From positions 310,001-374,000 of the forward strand of contig NZ_VHIM01000004.1 in assembly GCF_006494655.1 (NCBI RefSeq): DNA of 64,000 nt, given 5' to 3'. The translations under genes were made by a program, and so were the position numbers. This DNA comes from Arthrobacter agilis (lineage in GTDB: Bacteria; Actinomycetota; Actinomycetes; Actinomycetales; Micrococcaceae). Below are positions 1 to 8,960 of the stretch, in pieces (position 1 is the first letter of the stretch; each line of letters opens with the position of its first letter). The notes under the pieces are model-generated. The model was not told the DNA's origin, searched no databases, and saw only the letters and a program-made list of their open reading frames with translations.

Positions 1-819
1 CGCGGTCGCCACGGCGGCCAGGGCCACCGCGGTGGCCATGAGCCCGAGCCGCGACGCCTCGACACGGACACCCAGTCCGGCAGCGGCGTCGTCGCCCAGT
101 TCGAGGCCTGCGAGGCTGCGTGAGAGCACCGCGGCGGCAGGGACGAGGACCGCGAGGCAGGCGAGGAGCACGCTCACGCGGTCCCAGTTGCTGGAGTTCA
201 GCGATCCGTTGAGCCAGAGCAGGGCCTCGGACGCCGTGCGGAGATCGGTACGCGTGATCAGGAAGTTCACAAGTGCATGCATCACGGCCGCGAAGCCGAT
301 GCCCACGAGGATGAGCCGGTAGCCCGCGACTCCCCCACGGCGCGAGATCAGATAGATGGCGGCCGCCACCACCATGGCTCCGACCAGCGCGGACAACGAG
401 ACGGCCACGCCTGCAGCGCCGAAGAGGACGATCGCCGTGACGGCGGAGGCGCTGGCGCCGTAGCTGATGCCGATGATGTCCGGGCTCGCGAGCGGGTTCC
501 TCAGCATCGTCTGGAACACCGCACCGGAGACGCCGAATGCGACACCGATGAGGAGTCCGATCACGGCCCGGGGCAGCTTATTCTCCAGGACGATGAAACT
601 GGCGCCCGGGATCTCGGCTCCGCCGACGATGCGGAGGAAGTCCGGAATGGTCACGGTGTAGGTGCCGAGGAGGATGTTCACGGCGAAGAGTCCCGCAGCC
701 ACACCCGCGACAGCACCGACGCGGACCGCGGTGCCACGGCGACGTCGGGCACGGACGGACTGCAGGCCGGCGGCCGGGGCGGCGGCGGGTGCGGGCGCCT
801 CCTGGACGGACGCGCTCAC
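1..819 (-). CDS. FecCD-type iron-siderophore ABC transporter permease (partial)
   Basis: Inner-membrane permease half of a siderophore importer (FepG/FecD type). Only the first 273 codons are present; the gene runs off the left edge and should be about 340 codons long. The GTG start at 819 overlaps the TGA of the upstream permease by 4 bases (GTGA), a translationally coupled pair. After a basic, alanine-rich N-terminus come several hydrophobic helices and the family motif RNPLASPDIIGISYGA, which in FecCD proteins lies near the coupling region. It shares the iron box upstream of its partner, so it is probably iron-repressed. The ATPase is not seen and may lie further left. Family certain; the siderophore is unknown. 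Confidence 0.93.
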   Translation of the reverse strand, partial: MSASVQEAPAPAAAPAAGLQSVRARRRRGTAVRVGAVAGVAAGLFAVNILLGTYTVTIPDFLRIVGGAEIPGASFIVLENKLPRAVIGLLIGVAFGVSGAVFQTMLRNPLASPDIIGISYGASASAVTAIVLFGAAGVAVSLSALVGAMVVAAAIYLISRRGGVAGYRLILVGIGFAAVMHALVNFLITRTDLRTASEALLWLNGSLNSSNWDRVSVLLACLAVLVPAAAVLSRSLAGLELGDDAAAGLGVRVEASRLGLMATAVALAAVATA

Positions 820-1895
820 AGCTGGGCCATCCTGCGGCGGCGAACGAGCCAAATGAACACGGGCGCACCGACCACGGCTGTCATGATGCCGACCTGCACC
901 TCGCCCGGAGGCAGGACGACACGGCCGATGATGTCCGCACTGAGCAGGAGGACGGGCCCGAGCAGTGCGGAGAAGGGAAGGATCCACCGATAGTCCGCTC
1001 CGACGACCAGTCGCACCATGTGCGGGATGACGAGCCCCACGAACCCGATGGGTCCCGCAGCAGCCGTCGCGGCGCCGCACAGGATCACGACGCCGAGTGC
1101 CGCGAGACCGCGCGCCAGCCCCACATTCTGGCCGAGGGCCCTGGCGACGTCGTCTCCGAGGGCCAGGCTGTTGAGCAGCTTCCCGGTGGCGAGTGTGAGG
1201 ACGAGACCCACGAGCAGGAAGGGCGAGACGGTCCCGATGACGTCCCACCCGCGTCCGGAGAGCGTACCGACCTGCCAGAAGCGGAAGGTGTCGAGCGTCT
1301 CCTGGCTCGAGACGAGCACCGCATTCGTGAGGCTGGCGAGGCCGGCTGCCAGGGCGGCTCCGGCGAGCGCAAGCTTGACGGGCGTGGCGCCTTCGCGTCC
1401 GATGCTCGCCACGGCATAGACGACGAGAGCGGCGGCAGCAGCTCCCACGAAGGCGAACCAGATGTATCCCGAAGCACTGCTGAGGCCGAAAACGTAGATG
1501 CCCACGACGACGGCGAGGGCGGCGCCGGCGTTGATCCCCAGGATGCCGGGATCGGCGAGCGGGTTGCGGGCGATCCCCTGCAGGGCCGCCCCTGCTGCGG
1601 CGAGCGCCGCTCCGACGAGCAGCCCGATCACGGTCCTTGGCACGCGGGACAGGACCACCGCGTGGTCTCCGTTCGCGGGATCGAAGGCGGTCACGGCGTC
1701 GATCATGGTGCCGACGCCGACCGATCTCGCTCCGATGGTGAGCGAGGCCGCGCAGACGACGAGGAGGACGAGTGCGACGAGGCCGAGTCGGGCGACCGTG
1801 CGGGGGCTGGAGGACCGGCGGCGCCCAACGGGCTCCTGCGTGGGTGACCGCCTGGGTGACGGCGTGGCACGCAGGGGGGAGGCCTGGACTGCCAT
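816..1895 (-). CDS. FecCD-type iron-siderophore ABC transporter permease
   Basis: First permease of a siderophore importer, FepD-like, 359 residues, the usual length. About 33 polar, basic residues precede the first membrane helix; eight to ten hydrophobic segments follow. The motif GIARNPLADPGILGINAGAA matches the FecCD consensus. The ATG at 1895 has a GGGAGG ribosome site a few bases upstream. It is the promoter-proximal gene of the pair and lies 33 bases downstream of an iron box that is duplicated at the substrate-binding protein gene at 15701-16756. The binding protein is therefore probably supplied in trans from that distant gene. That link is inference. Confidence 0.95.
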   Translation of the reverse strand: MAVQASPLRATPSPRRSPTQEPVGRRRSSSPRTVARLGLVALVLLVVCAASLTIGARSVGVGTMIDAVTAFDPANGDHAVVLSRVPRTVIGLLVGAALAAAGAALQGIARNPLADPGILGINAGAALAVVVGIYVFGLSSASGYIWFAFVGAAAAALVVYAVASIGREGATPVKLALAGAALAAGLASLTNAVLVSSQETLDTFRFWQVGTLSGRGWDVIGTVSPFLLVGLVLTLATGKLLNSLALGDDVARALGQNVGLARGLAALGVVILCGAATAAAGPIGFVGLVIPHMVRLVVGADYRWILPFSALLGPVLLLSADIIGRVVLPPGEVQVGIMTAVVGAPVFIWLVRRRRMAQL

Positions 1896-1928
1896 GATGC
1901 CTCCCTCAGCCGGACGATCGGTCTGAAG

Positions 1929-1947
1929 TAAGGCTAGCCTAGGCTGC
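1929..1947 (-). promoter_or_regulatory. DtxR/IdeR-type iron box upstream of siderophore permeases
   Basis: The core TAAGGCTAGCCTAG is a near palindrome resembling the actinobacterial iron-regulator operator (consensus core TTAGGTTAGSCTAACC). Seventeen bases (1925-1941) are identical to the box at 16803-16819 upstream of the siderophore-binding lipoprotein. Placement 34-52 bases before the permease start fits repression by an iron-loaded DtxR/IdeR protein. Confidence 0.72.
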
Positions 1948-1988
1948 GCCGAATTAAGAAACAGCTTTGTTCCCTAATCCCCACACGC

Positions 1989-2023
1989 GGCGGGGTGCTC
2001 CGGGTACCCCACAGCACCCCGCC
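1989..2023 (-). terminator. Hairpin terminator of the GST-like gene
   Basis: Eleven-base perfect stem GGCGGGGTGCT/AGCACCCCGCC with a 13-base loop, starting 3 bases after the stop of the gene ending at 2027. Intrinsic-type stem without a clear U tract, as is common in high-GC actinobacteria. Confidence 0.6.
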
Positions 2024-2026
2024 GGG

Positions 2027-3040
2027 CTACTCCGCCGCGGGCGGCGTCCCGTCACCGAACGGACGTCCGCCGAGTGCCTCACGCCCGTGGGCGGTCGTCC
2101 AGCCGGCGAGGTCGGGCCCCTTGGGCACGATCCCGGTGGGATTGATGTCCTCGTGGACGATGTAGTAGTGCTGCTTGATCTGCTCGAAGTCGATCGTGTC
2201 ACCGAACCCGGGGGTCTGGAACAGGTCGCGGGCGTACCCCCACAGCGCCGGCATCTCCGTCAGCTTGTTGCGGTTGCACTTGAAGTGCCCGTGGTACACC
2301 GGGTCGAAGCGGACGAGGGTCGTGAAGAGCCGCACGTCGGCCTCCGTGATGGTGTCCCCGACGAGGAAGCGCTGGTTCGTCAGGCGCTCCTCCAGCCAGT
2401 CGAGAGCGGTGAACAGGCGGTCGTAGGCGGCCTCGTACGCCTCCTGCGAGCCTGCGAATCCGCAACGGTACACGCCGTTGTTGACCTCGGTGAACACCCG
2501 CTTGTTGACCGCGTCGATCTCCTCGCGGAGCGCTTCCGGGTACAGCTCCGGAGCACCCTCACGGTGGAAGTCCTTCCACTCGCTCGAGAAGTCGAGGGTG
2601 ATCTGCGGGAAGTTGTTGGTCACGACGGCGCCGGTGGTCGTGTCCACGACGGCAGGCACGGTGATGCCGCGGGAGTAGTCGGGATCGCGCGCGAAGAAGG
2701 CGTCCTGCAGGCGCTCGATGCCGAGGACGGGGTCACGACCGTCGGGATCGAGATCGAAGGTCCAGGAGCGGCTGTCGTGCGTGGGGCCGGGCGTGCCGAG
2801 GGAGATCGCGTCCTCGAGCCCGAGGAGTCGGCGGACGATGATGGTGCGGTTGGCCCACGGGCATGCCCGGGCGGCGATGAGCCGGTAGCGGCCTGCCTCG
2901 ACGGGGTAGCCGTCGGTGCCGTCCCTCGTGATCCTCGTCTCGATGTACTGCGTGTCCCGTGTGAACTCCTTGCCGCCGGTGACGTAGGAACCCTTGGTGC
3001 TGTGCTCGGACTGCTGCTCGGACTGCTGCGTGTCGGTCAT
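2027..3040 (-). CDS. Xi-class glutathione S-transferase / glutathionyl-hydroquinone reductase-like protein
   Basis: Cytosolic thiol-transfer enzyme of the YqjG/ECM4 family, 337 residues (typical 320-350). The thioredoxin-fold N-terminal half carries the catalytic motif RACPWANR with Cys60; the all-helical GST C-terminal domain follows, with the typical FLVGDTITEADVRLF near residue 240. Family members remove thiol groups from conjugated hydroquinones. Actinobacteria make mycothiol rather than glutathione, so mycothiol is the likely co-substrate (inference). The ATG at 3040 is followed by a Gln/Ser-rich leader of about 17 residues. It is monocistronic between two hairpins. Confidence 0.9.
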   Translation of the reverse strand: MTDTQQSEQQSEHSTKGSYVTGGKEFTRDTQYIETRITRDGTDGYPVEAGRYRLIAARACPWANRTIIVRRLLGLEDAISLGTPGPTHDSRSWTFDLDPDGRDPVLGIERLQDAFFARDPDYSRGITVPAVVDTTTGAVVTNNFPQITLDFSSEWKDFHREGAPELYPEALREEIDAVNKRVFTEVNNGVYRCGFAGSQEAYEAAYDRLFTALDWLEERLTNQRFLVGDTITEADVRLFTTLVRFDPVYHGHFKCNRNKLTEMPALWGYARDLFQTPGFGDTIDFEQIKQHYYIVHEDINPTGIVPKGPDLAGWTTAHGREALGGRPFGDGTPPAAE

Positions 3041-3067
3041 GCCGTCAGTCTAGGCCGCCGGGATGAC

Positions 3068-3097
3068 AGAGGGCCCGGCCGAACGGCCGGGCCCTCT
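3068..3097 (-). terminator. Hairpin terminator downstream of the BrkB gene
   Basis: Perfect 13-base stem AGAGGGCCCGGCC / GGCCGGGCCCTCT closed by the tetraloop GAAC, 23 bases after the stop of the BrkB-family gene (minus strand) and before the start of the next minus gene. Confidence 0.8.
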
Positions 3098-3120
3098 GGT
3101 GGAGCAGGTGCCGGAACCCG

Positions 3121-4212
3121 CTACTGGTTGCTGTGATCGCGGCCGTACTTCTCGCGGAGCTCGCGGCCTTCGCGGACGAGCTTCAGTTGCTTCTCCCGCT
3201 TCTTGTCCGCCGCCTTGGTATCGCGCGGCGGCAGCTGGACGGTCTCCTCGGCCTCGATGCCGCCCTGCAGCTGGCGGCCGCGCTCCATCTCGGCGTCGAA
3301 CTCGACACCGAACAGGAGCGAGAGGTTTGCGAGCCAGATCCACAGGAGCAGGATGATGACGCCGGCGATGGCCCCGTAGGTCGCCTCGTAGCTGCCGAAC
3401 CGGGAGACATAGAGGGAGAAGGCTGCCGTGGTGATCGCGAGGACCACCAGCGCGATCAGTCCACCGAGTGTCAGCCAGCGGAACTTGGGCTGCTTGATGT
3501 TCGGGGTGCCGTAGTAGAGGACCGCTATCATCAGCACGGCGAACAGCACCATGACGGGCCACTTGGCGATGTTCCACACGGTGACCGCAGTGCTGCCGAG
3601 GCCGATGGTATTGCCGACGGCTTCGGCGACCGGGCCGGACAGCACGAGCATGAGGCCCATGATCACGATCAGGACGAGCACGACGACGGTGATGAGGAGC
3701 ATCTGCGGGCGCAACTTGAGGAAGCCACGGCCCTCTTCCACCTCGTAGACGCGATTCGTGGCGCGGGAGAACGCGTTCACGTAGCCCGACGCCGACCAGA
3801 TGGCGCCCAGGAGACCGATGACGAACGTCAGTCCGGCGGCCTGGTTGGACGCGAGATTCTGGATCGTGGGGCGGATGGTCTCCAGCGCCTCGTCCGGAGC
3901 GAACTCGCCGATGACGTCCATGACGGCGTTGGTGGTGCTCTGCGCCTGGCCGAAGAGCCCGAGGAGGGAGAGCAGGGCCAGGATGCCCGGGAAGATCGCG
4001 AGCACGGCGTAGTACGTCAGCGCAGCCGCCAGATCGGTGCACTGATCCTTGCCGAACTCGCTCGCCGATCGCTTGAACACGTACTTCCAGGCCGGCTTCA
4101 CGACGTCCTTCGGATCGTCCGGCTTGCGGGAATCATCCGGATGGGGCGCGGTCCGTGCCTTCTCCGACGCGTCGCTGCGCGCCTCGCTGCCTACCCTGCT
4201 GTTGCTGCTCAC
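3121..4212 (-). CDS. YihY/BrkB-family inner-membrane protein
   Basis: Polytopic membrane protein of the YihY (formerly RNase BN)/BrkB family; function unsettled, possibly envelope transport. I place the start at GTG 4212, which has GGAGGA five bases upstream, giving 363 residues. An upstream in-frame start would add 25 residues without a ribosome site. About six hydrophobic helices lie between residues 70 and 310, with the family-like segments LTYYAVLAIFPGILALLSLL and LLWIWLANLSLLFGVEFDAE. The C-terminal 60 residues are highly charged and lysine-rich, so probably cytoplasmic. Followed by a strong hairpin terminator. Confidence 0.88.
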   Translation of the reverse strand: MSSNSRVGSEARSDASEKARTAPHPDDSRKPDDPKDVVKPAWKYVFKRSASEFGKDQCTDLAAALTYYAVLAIFPGILALLSLLGLFGQAQSTTNAVMDVIGEFAPDEALETIRPTIQNLASNQAAGLTFVIGLLGAIWSASGYVNAFSRATNRVYEVEEGRGFLKLRPQMLLITVVVLVLIVIMGLMLVLSGPVAEAVGNTIGLGSTAVTVWNIAKWPVMVLFAVLMIAVLYYGTPNIKQPKFRWLTLGGLIALVVLAITTAAFSLYVSRFGSYEATYGAIAGVIILLLWIWLANLSLLFGVEFDAEMERGRQLQGGIEAEETVQLPPRDTKAADKKREKQLKLVREGRELREKYGRDHSNQ

Positions 4213-4358
4213 GGATCTCCTCCAGGTGTGGCCCCGGAACCGGAGCGGGCTGATCATTCGGCTGTACGTCTGCTTCAACTGCACCATAAGCTTACTTAGT
4301 AGTCCAGCATCTTCCGCACACCACCGTGTCGCGGAACCACCCCGCCCAGGAGATCCCC

Positions 4359-5441
4359 ATGCGAATTGCAGTCATCGGCGCCACCGGCAACGTGGGAACG
4401 GCCCTGCTCACCCGGCTGCAGCGCGCCGCACGGGATCGGGAATCAGTGCAGGCCGCGGGCTTCGACACGTCGGGTGACACGGCCGGCATCACGATCACGG
4501 GCGTTGCCCGTTCCCTGCCCGACACGTCCGTGGCCCCGTACGACGGCGTGGACTGGCACGCCATCGATATCGGCACCGACGAGGGCCGGGAGTCCCTCTC
4601 CACGGTACTGGCGGGCGTGGACGCCGTCGTGCATCTCGCCTGGGCCATCCAGCCCAATCGCGACGAGGACTTCATGCATCGGACCAACGTGGACGGCACC
4701 GCCAACGTCCTGGCCGCTGCGGCGAGCGCGGGCGTCCGGCAGGTGGTGTGCGCCTCCTCCGTGGGCGCCTACTCACCCTCCGACAAGACGACACGGAAGG
4801 ACGAATCCTGGCCCACGGGGGGTATCGACTCCTCGCACTACAGCCGCCACAAGGCGGAGCAGGAGCGGTTGCTCGACTCCTTCGAACACGAGTACCCGGA
4901 GATCCCGGTGGCACGCCTGAGGCCAGGACTGATTTTCCAGTCACAGGCCGGCAGCGAGATCGGCCGCTATTTCCTGGGACCGCTCGTGCCGAAGATCGTC
5001 CTCGGCGGTCTCCCGCTGCCCCTGCTGCCCGTACCGAAGGAGTTCGTCTTCCAGGCGGTGCATGCCGCCGACGTCGCCGACGCCTACTGGCGCGTCGTCG
5101 CGCGGCGCGCATCAGGCGCGTTCAACATCGCCGCGGAACCCGAACTGACTCCCGAGCGGGTGGCCGACCTGCTCGGCGCGCGCCGCCTGATCGGCCTGCC
5201 GGTTCGCGTCCTGCGGTGGATCGTCGGTGCGAGCTGGGGGCTCGGCCTCCAGCGCACCGACCCCGGCTGGATCGACATGGCATCCCAGTGCCCCGTCATG
5301 GACACGTCGAGGGCGCGCTCGGTACTCGGGTGGTCGGCGGAGCACTCCTCACGGGAGGCGATGGCTGAGGTCCTCGCAGGCCTGCGTGCGGGCCGCGGCC
5401 GCGCGGCCTCCCCCAAGCTCTACCCGCGGTCGGCGGACTAG
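4359..5441 (+). CDS. NAD-dependent epimerase/dehydratase family protein (extended SDR)
   Basis: Extended short-chain dehydrogenase/reductase, 360 residues. The Rossmann motif GATGNVG is at residues 8-14 and the catalytic Tyr-Lys appears as HYSRHK near residue 165. The ATG at 4359 has AGGAG upstream; an upstream in-frame ATG at 4326 lacks a site. Members of this clade act on nucleotide sugars or small carbonyls; no neighbour indicates the substrate. It is convergent with the histidine-kinase gene, 22 bases away. Substrate not assigned. Confidence 0.88.
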   Translation: MRIAVIGATGNVGTALLTRLQRAARDRESVQAAGFDTSGDTAGITITGVARSLPDTSVAPYDGVDWHAIDIGTDEGRESLSTVLAGVDAVVHLAWAIQPNRDEDFMHRTNVDGTANVLAAAASAGVRQVVCASSVGAYSPSDKTTRKDESWPTGGIDSSHYSRHKAEQERLLDSFEHEYPEIPVARLRPGLIFQSQAGSEIGRYFLGPLVPKIVLGGLPLPLLPVPKEFVFQAVHAADVADAYWRVVARRASGAFNIAAEPELTPERVADLLGARRLIGLPVRVLRWIVGASWGLGLQRTDPGWIDMASQCPVMDTSRARSVLGWSAEHSSREAMAEVLAGLRAGRGRAASPKLYPRSAD

Positions 5442-5463
5442 CGGCACGATCCGACCCGGCGGG

Positions 5464-7563
5464 TCAGCCCGCTCCGGGAGCCGGAACGCCCCGCAGGCGT
5501 GCCGGAGCAGCATGGGTCTCCTCGGACACCACGAGGGGAATGCCCTCCGGCAGCTGGTCGGGCGTCCCGGGGAGGCTCACCGTGAACTCGGCGCCGCCCT
5601 GGTCGGTGTTGCGGACGCTGATCGTCCCCCCGTGGCTCTCGGCGATACGGCGGCAGATGGCCAGCCCGAGCCCGGTTCCGGTCGCCTGGCTCAGACCGTT
5701 CTCCGAGCGGTGGAACTCCTCGAAGACCTTTTCGAGATCACTGTCGGGGACGCCGATCCCGTTGTCGCTGACCTGCACGAGGATGCGGGAGGTGGCGGCG
5801 TCCACCGTCGTCGCCACCCTGACCTCCCCCGAACCGTCGGTCTTCCCGTACTTCATGGCGTTGCCCACGAGGTTCTCCATGAGCTGGAGGAACAACCGTT
5901 CATCGGCGTACACGGCGTGGGGGGCATCGACGTCGAAGGCCACCTCGGGCAGTTGGGTGCCGGGCAGGGCCGTACGCAGATCGATGATGCCCTCCACCAT
6001 CCGGCCGACGTCGATCCGGGTGGCCGTGAGCCTCTCCTCCTTGGCCAGGCTGTAGGCCAGCAGATTGCGGATCAGGGTCCGCATGCGCAGGCTCGCCTGC
6101 TGGAGGCGCTCAATGCTGGCGAGGCGCTCGGCCTCCGGGAGGTCGGGATCCTCGAGCAGTTCCAGCCAGCCGTCGAACACCGTCAGCGGCGTGAGGAGGT
6201 CGTGGGCCACGACGGAGGCGAAACGGGTCAGGTCGCGCTGGTGCAGACGCTCGTCGGTGACATTCCGCAGGACCACGACGGCGCCGCGATCGCCGGGCAG
6301 TGGCAGTGCGTCGACGGACAGGTGGATCACTTCTCCCGAGCGATGCGTCAGGTCGACGTCCATCCGCTCGGTGGGCACGCCGCGAAGGGCCATGTTCAGG
6401 GGATTGTCCGCCTCCGACAGACCCTTGCCGTCCGGCGTCGTGACCTCGTAATCGCGCCGCCAGACCTCACCGGGCTGCGCGGTGCCCGAGCCGAGCCACC
6501 GCTCGCTCGTCTCGTTCTGGAAGATGAGCCGGCGGTCGGCGCCAGCCACCAGGACGCCGTCGTTCATGCGCCCGATCACCAGGTCGCGCAGGTCCGCGGC
6601 AGCCTTGGCCTCCTCGGTGGCCCCGTAGAGCCTCTCGATCAGCCGTCGTCGCTCATCCATGCTGAGCGCCAGGACGGCCGAGACCGAGAACGCGATGAAC
6701 ATGAAGGATTGCGCCACGTAGGCCGCGATGCTGGGATCGAGATCCTGGAAGGGACCCCTCCGCTGGAGCGTGAAGAAGACCAGGAAGACGCCACTCACCA
6801 GGCCGTGCAGCATGGCCCAGCCTGCGCGCAGACGCAGGCCGGCCCACATGTGTGCCGGGATGGTGGTGTAGGCGACGGGAAGTGCGGACGTCGCACCGAA
6901 GGCGGCGACGTAGGCCGCGGCCGAGACGAGGGCGAGCGCGCCGTACTCGATGCGTCGAGCGGAGACGAGCGGCGGTCGCGGCCCCTCGGCGGCCCGTACC
7001 CGGATGCCGGAGGCGACGACGATCCCGAGCGAACCGAGAGCGGTCAGGGACACGGCGTGCCGGACGAGCCACGGCAGGAAGGCTGCGACGGGATCGGCCG
7101 CACCATCGACGGCGCTGCCCGCGACGATGAAGAGGGCTCCGATGGAGCAGGCTACGATCGCGACGGCGCCGAGGCGGAGGTACTCCCCGACCGTGCGCAC
7201 GGTCAGATCGGGTACGAGTCGCCGGAACAGCAGGACGGCGACCAGCGTCTGCACCACGCTGCCGATCGCGACAGCCAGTCCGAGTGCAGCAGAGAGGCCC
7301 GTGACGATGTTGACGAGCGCGAGCACGGGGAACATCGAGACCAGGGCGATCGTCACGTCAGCCCGGGTACGGGAACCCCACAGGCCCCAAAGGAACGCCA
7401 CACCGGCAGCCGGCCAGATGAGCGCCAGGCTCGACGATTCCAGATTGGTGTTGCGGCCCACTACGGCGGCCACAGCGAGCACGACGGCGAAGAGGAGGTG
7501 AACGATCACCGGCGGCAGCACCGCCAAGCGCCCCACGACCGTCTGCATCCGCCCGTTGCCCAT
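5464..7563 (-). CDS. MASE1-type membrane sensor histidine kinase with PAS domain
   Basis: Sensor kinase of 699 residues. The first 310 residues form about eight hydrophobic helices resembling a MASE1 sensory domain, followed by a PAS-like domain (about 330-440), a HisKA dimerisation domain with the phospho-acceptor motif VVAHDLLTPL (His454), and a HATPase_c domain with DNGIGVPDSDLEKVFEEF and GTGLGLAICRR. No receiver domain follows and no response-regulator gene is adjacent, so it is an orphan whose partner must be elsewhere. The signal sensed is unknown. Confidence 0.9.
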   Translation of the reverse strand: MGNGRMQTVVGRLAVLPPVIVHLLFAVVLAVAAVVGRNTNLESSSLALIWPAAGVAFLWGLWGSRTRADVTIALVSMFPVLALVNIVTGLSAALGLAVAIGSVVQTLVAVLLFRRLVPDLTVRTVGEYLRLGAVAIVACSIGALFIVAGSAVDGAADPVAAFLPWLVRHAVSLTALGSLGIVVASGIRVRAAEGPRPPLVSARRIEYGALALVSAAAYVAAFGATSALPVAYTTIPAHMWAGLRLRAGWAMLHGLVSGVFLVFFTLQRRGPFQDLDPSIAAYVAQSFMFIAFSVSAVLALSMDERRRLIERLYGATEEAKAAADLRDLVIGRMNDGVLVAGADRRLIFQNETSERWLGSGTAQPGEVWRRDYEVTTPDGKGLSEADNPLNMALRGVPTERMDVDLTHRSGEVIHLSVDALPLPGDRGAVVVLRNVTDERLHQRDLTRFASVVAHDLLTPLTVFDGWLELLEDPDLPEAERLASIERLQQASLRMRTLIRNLLAYSLAKEERLTATRIDVGRMVEGIIDLRTALPGTQLPEVAFDVDAPHAVYADERLFLQLMENLVGNAMKYGKTDGSGEVRVATTVDAATSRILVQVSDNGIGVPDSDLEKVFEEFHRSENGLSQATGTGLGLAICRRIAESHGGTISVRNTDQGGAEFTVSLPGTPDQLPEGIPLVVSEETHAAPARLRGVPAPGAG

Positions 7564-7766
7564 CGCACTACCCGTCAGAAGATTCTTCGACCGCCGCGGC
7601 CGGACCAGGTCCGCGGGAACGCGGCCCGAGGGACCGTCGTGAGCCTCAGCCTATCTGTTGCTCATCCCCCGGGACGCCTGCCGCTCCGGACGGACCGCGA
7701 CGAGCCTCGGTACGCCGGTCGCTGCGGGCCAAAGACGCCTCCCCGCCGTCCAGCCCCGGCGCGTCG

Positions 7767-7797
7767 CACGGGTGGGCGGGACCCCCGCCCACCCGTG
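7767..7797 (-). terminator. Strong hairpin terminator of the alcohol dehydrogenase gene
   Basis: Fourteen-base perfect stem CACGGGTGGGCGGG / CCCGCCCACCCGTG with loop ACC, 14 bases downstream of the dehydrogenase stop codon at 7812. Confidence 0.8.
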
Positions 7798-7811
7798 GAT
7801 GGCGCGTCGGC

Positions 7812-8855
7812 TCAGGCGAGCGTCGACGTGTCGATCACGAAGCGGTAGCGGACGTCGGAGGACAGGACGCGCTCGTAGGCCTCGTTGATGGCGTCGGCGG
7901 AGATCACCTCGACCTCTGGGGAGATCCCGTGCTCGGCGCAGAAATCGAGCATCTCCTGGGTCTCGCGGATACCGCCGATACCCGACCCGGCGAACGAGCG
8001 CCGCTGGTTGAACAGCGTGAACACGTGCAGGGGCAGCGCGTCCGCAGGGGCTCCGACGTTGACCATGGTGCCGTTGAGGCACAGGAGCGAGAGGTAGGCG
8101 TCGAGGTCGATCTTCGCGCTGACCGTGTTGATGATGAGGTCGAAGTTCATCGCGAGCTTCTCGAAGGTCTCGGGGTCGCTCGTGGCGTAGTACCCGGTGG
8201 CTCCGAAGCGCTTCCCGTCCTCCTTCTTGCTGAGGCTCTGCGACAGGACGGTGACCTCGGCGCCCATGGCGTGGGCGATCTTCACCGCCATGTGACCGAG
8301 CCCGCCGAGCCCGACCACGGCGACCTTCTTGCCGGGTCCCGCGTTCCAGTGGTTCAGCGGCGAGTAGGTGGTGATGCCGGCGCACAGCAGCGGCGCGGAG
8401 GCTTCGTAGGGGATGCTCTCCGGGACCGAGAGCACGAAGTCCTCGACCACCACGATGTGGGTGGAGTATCCGCCCTGGGTGATGGTGCCGTCGCGGTCCT
8501 CGGCGCCATAGGTGCCCACGTTGCCCTTCAGGCAGTACTGCTCCTCGCCCTCCGTGCAGTTGGCGCACTCCCCGCAGGAGTTGACCATGCAGCCGACCCC
8601 CACGCGGTCCCCGACCGCGTGGCGCGTGACCTCCGCCCCGACCTCCTCGACGATGCCGACGATCTCGTGGCCGACCGTCAGCGGGTACTGCTGGGGTCCC
8701 CACTCGCCGCGCACGGTGTGGATGTCGGAGTGGCAGATACCGGCGTAGTCGATCTTGATGAGGACGTCCTGCGCCCCGACGTCGCGACGCTCGATCGTGG
8801 TGGGGATCAGCGGGTCCGTGGCGGACGGTGCTGCATAGGCTTTGACGGTTGTCAT
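7812..8855 (-). CDS. Zinc-dependent alcohol dehydrogenase, cinnamyl/YahK type
   Basis: Medium-chain dehydrogenase of 347 residues that reduces aldehydes with NAD(P)H. Catalytic zinc ligands are visible as CHSDIH (Cys41) and GHE (His63); structural zinc cysteines are 94, 97, 100 and 108; the nucleotide motif is GLGGLG. The ATG at 8855 is preceded by AGGAGGAACCC. The gene lies directly downstream of an XRE/MmyB regulator on the same strand (105-base gap containing a 15-base tandem repeat), so the regulator may control it. Physiological substrate unknown; aldehyde detoxification is likely. Confidence 0.9.
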   Translation of the reverse strand: MTTVKAYAAPSATDPLIPTTIERRDVGAQDVLIKIDYAGICHSDIHTVRGEWGPQQYPLTVGHEIVGIVEEVGAEVTRHAVGDRVGVGCMVNSCGECANCTEGEEQYCLKGNVGTYGAEDRDGTITQGGYSTHIVVVEDFVLSVPESIPYEASAPLLCAGITTYSPLNHWNAGPGKKVAVVGLGGLGHMAVKIAHAMGAEVTVLSQSLSKKEDGKRFGATGYYATSDPETFEKLAMNFDLIINTVSAKIDLDAYLSLLCLNGTMVNVGAPADALPLHVFTLFNQRRSFAGSGIGGIRETQEMLDFCAEHGISPEVEVISADAINEAYERVLSSDVRYRFVIDTSTLA

Positions 8856-8904
8856 GGGTTCCTCCTGGAGGATGGCGCGGGACGACACGCGGGATTGCGG
8901 GCCG

Positions 8905-8949
8905 TGGGTCTGTGGGTGGTGGGTCTGTGGGTGGTGGGTCTGTGGGTGA
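8905..8949. repeat. Three tandem copies of a 15-base repeat
   Basis: The unit TGGGTCTGTGGGTGG occurs three times head to tail (the last copy ends in A) between the regulator stop and the dehydrogenase start. It is G-rich on the plus strand and may alter spacing by slippage. Confidence 0.85.
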
Positions 8950-8960
8950 CGAGGGGCCGG

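Noticed and set aside
1967-3136. Long plus-strand frame opposite the GST-like gene
   Set aside because: Shadow of the minus-strand gene; product is low-complexity Arg/Gly/Val-rich without known motifs.
5227-7848. Very long open frame antisense to the histidine kinase gene
   Set aside because: Such antisense frames arise from GC-rich third positions. It has no ribosome site or recognisable domain, and the opposite strand encodes a clear histidine kinase.
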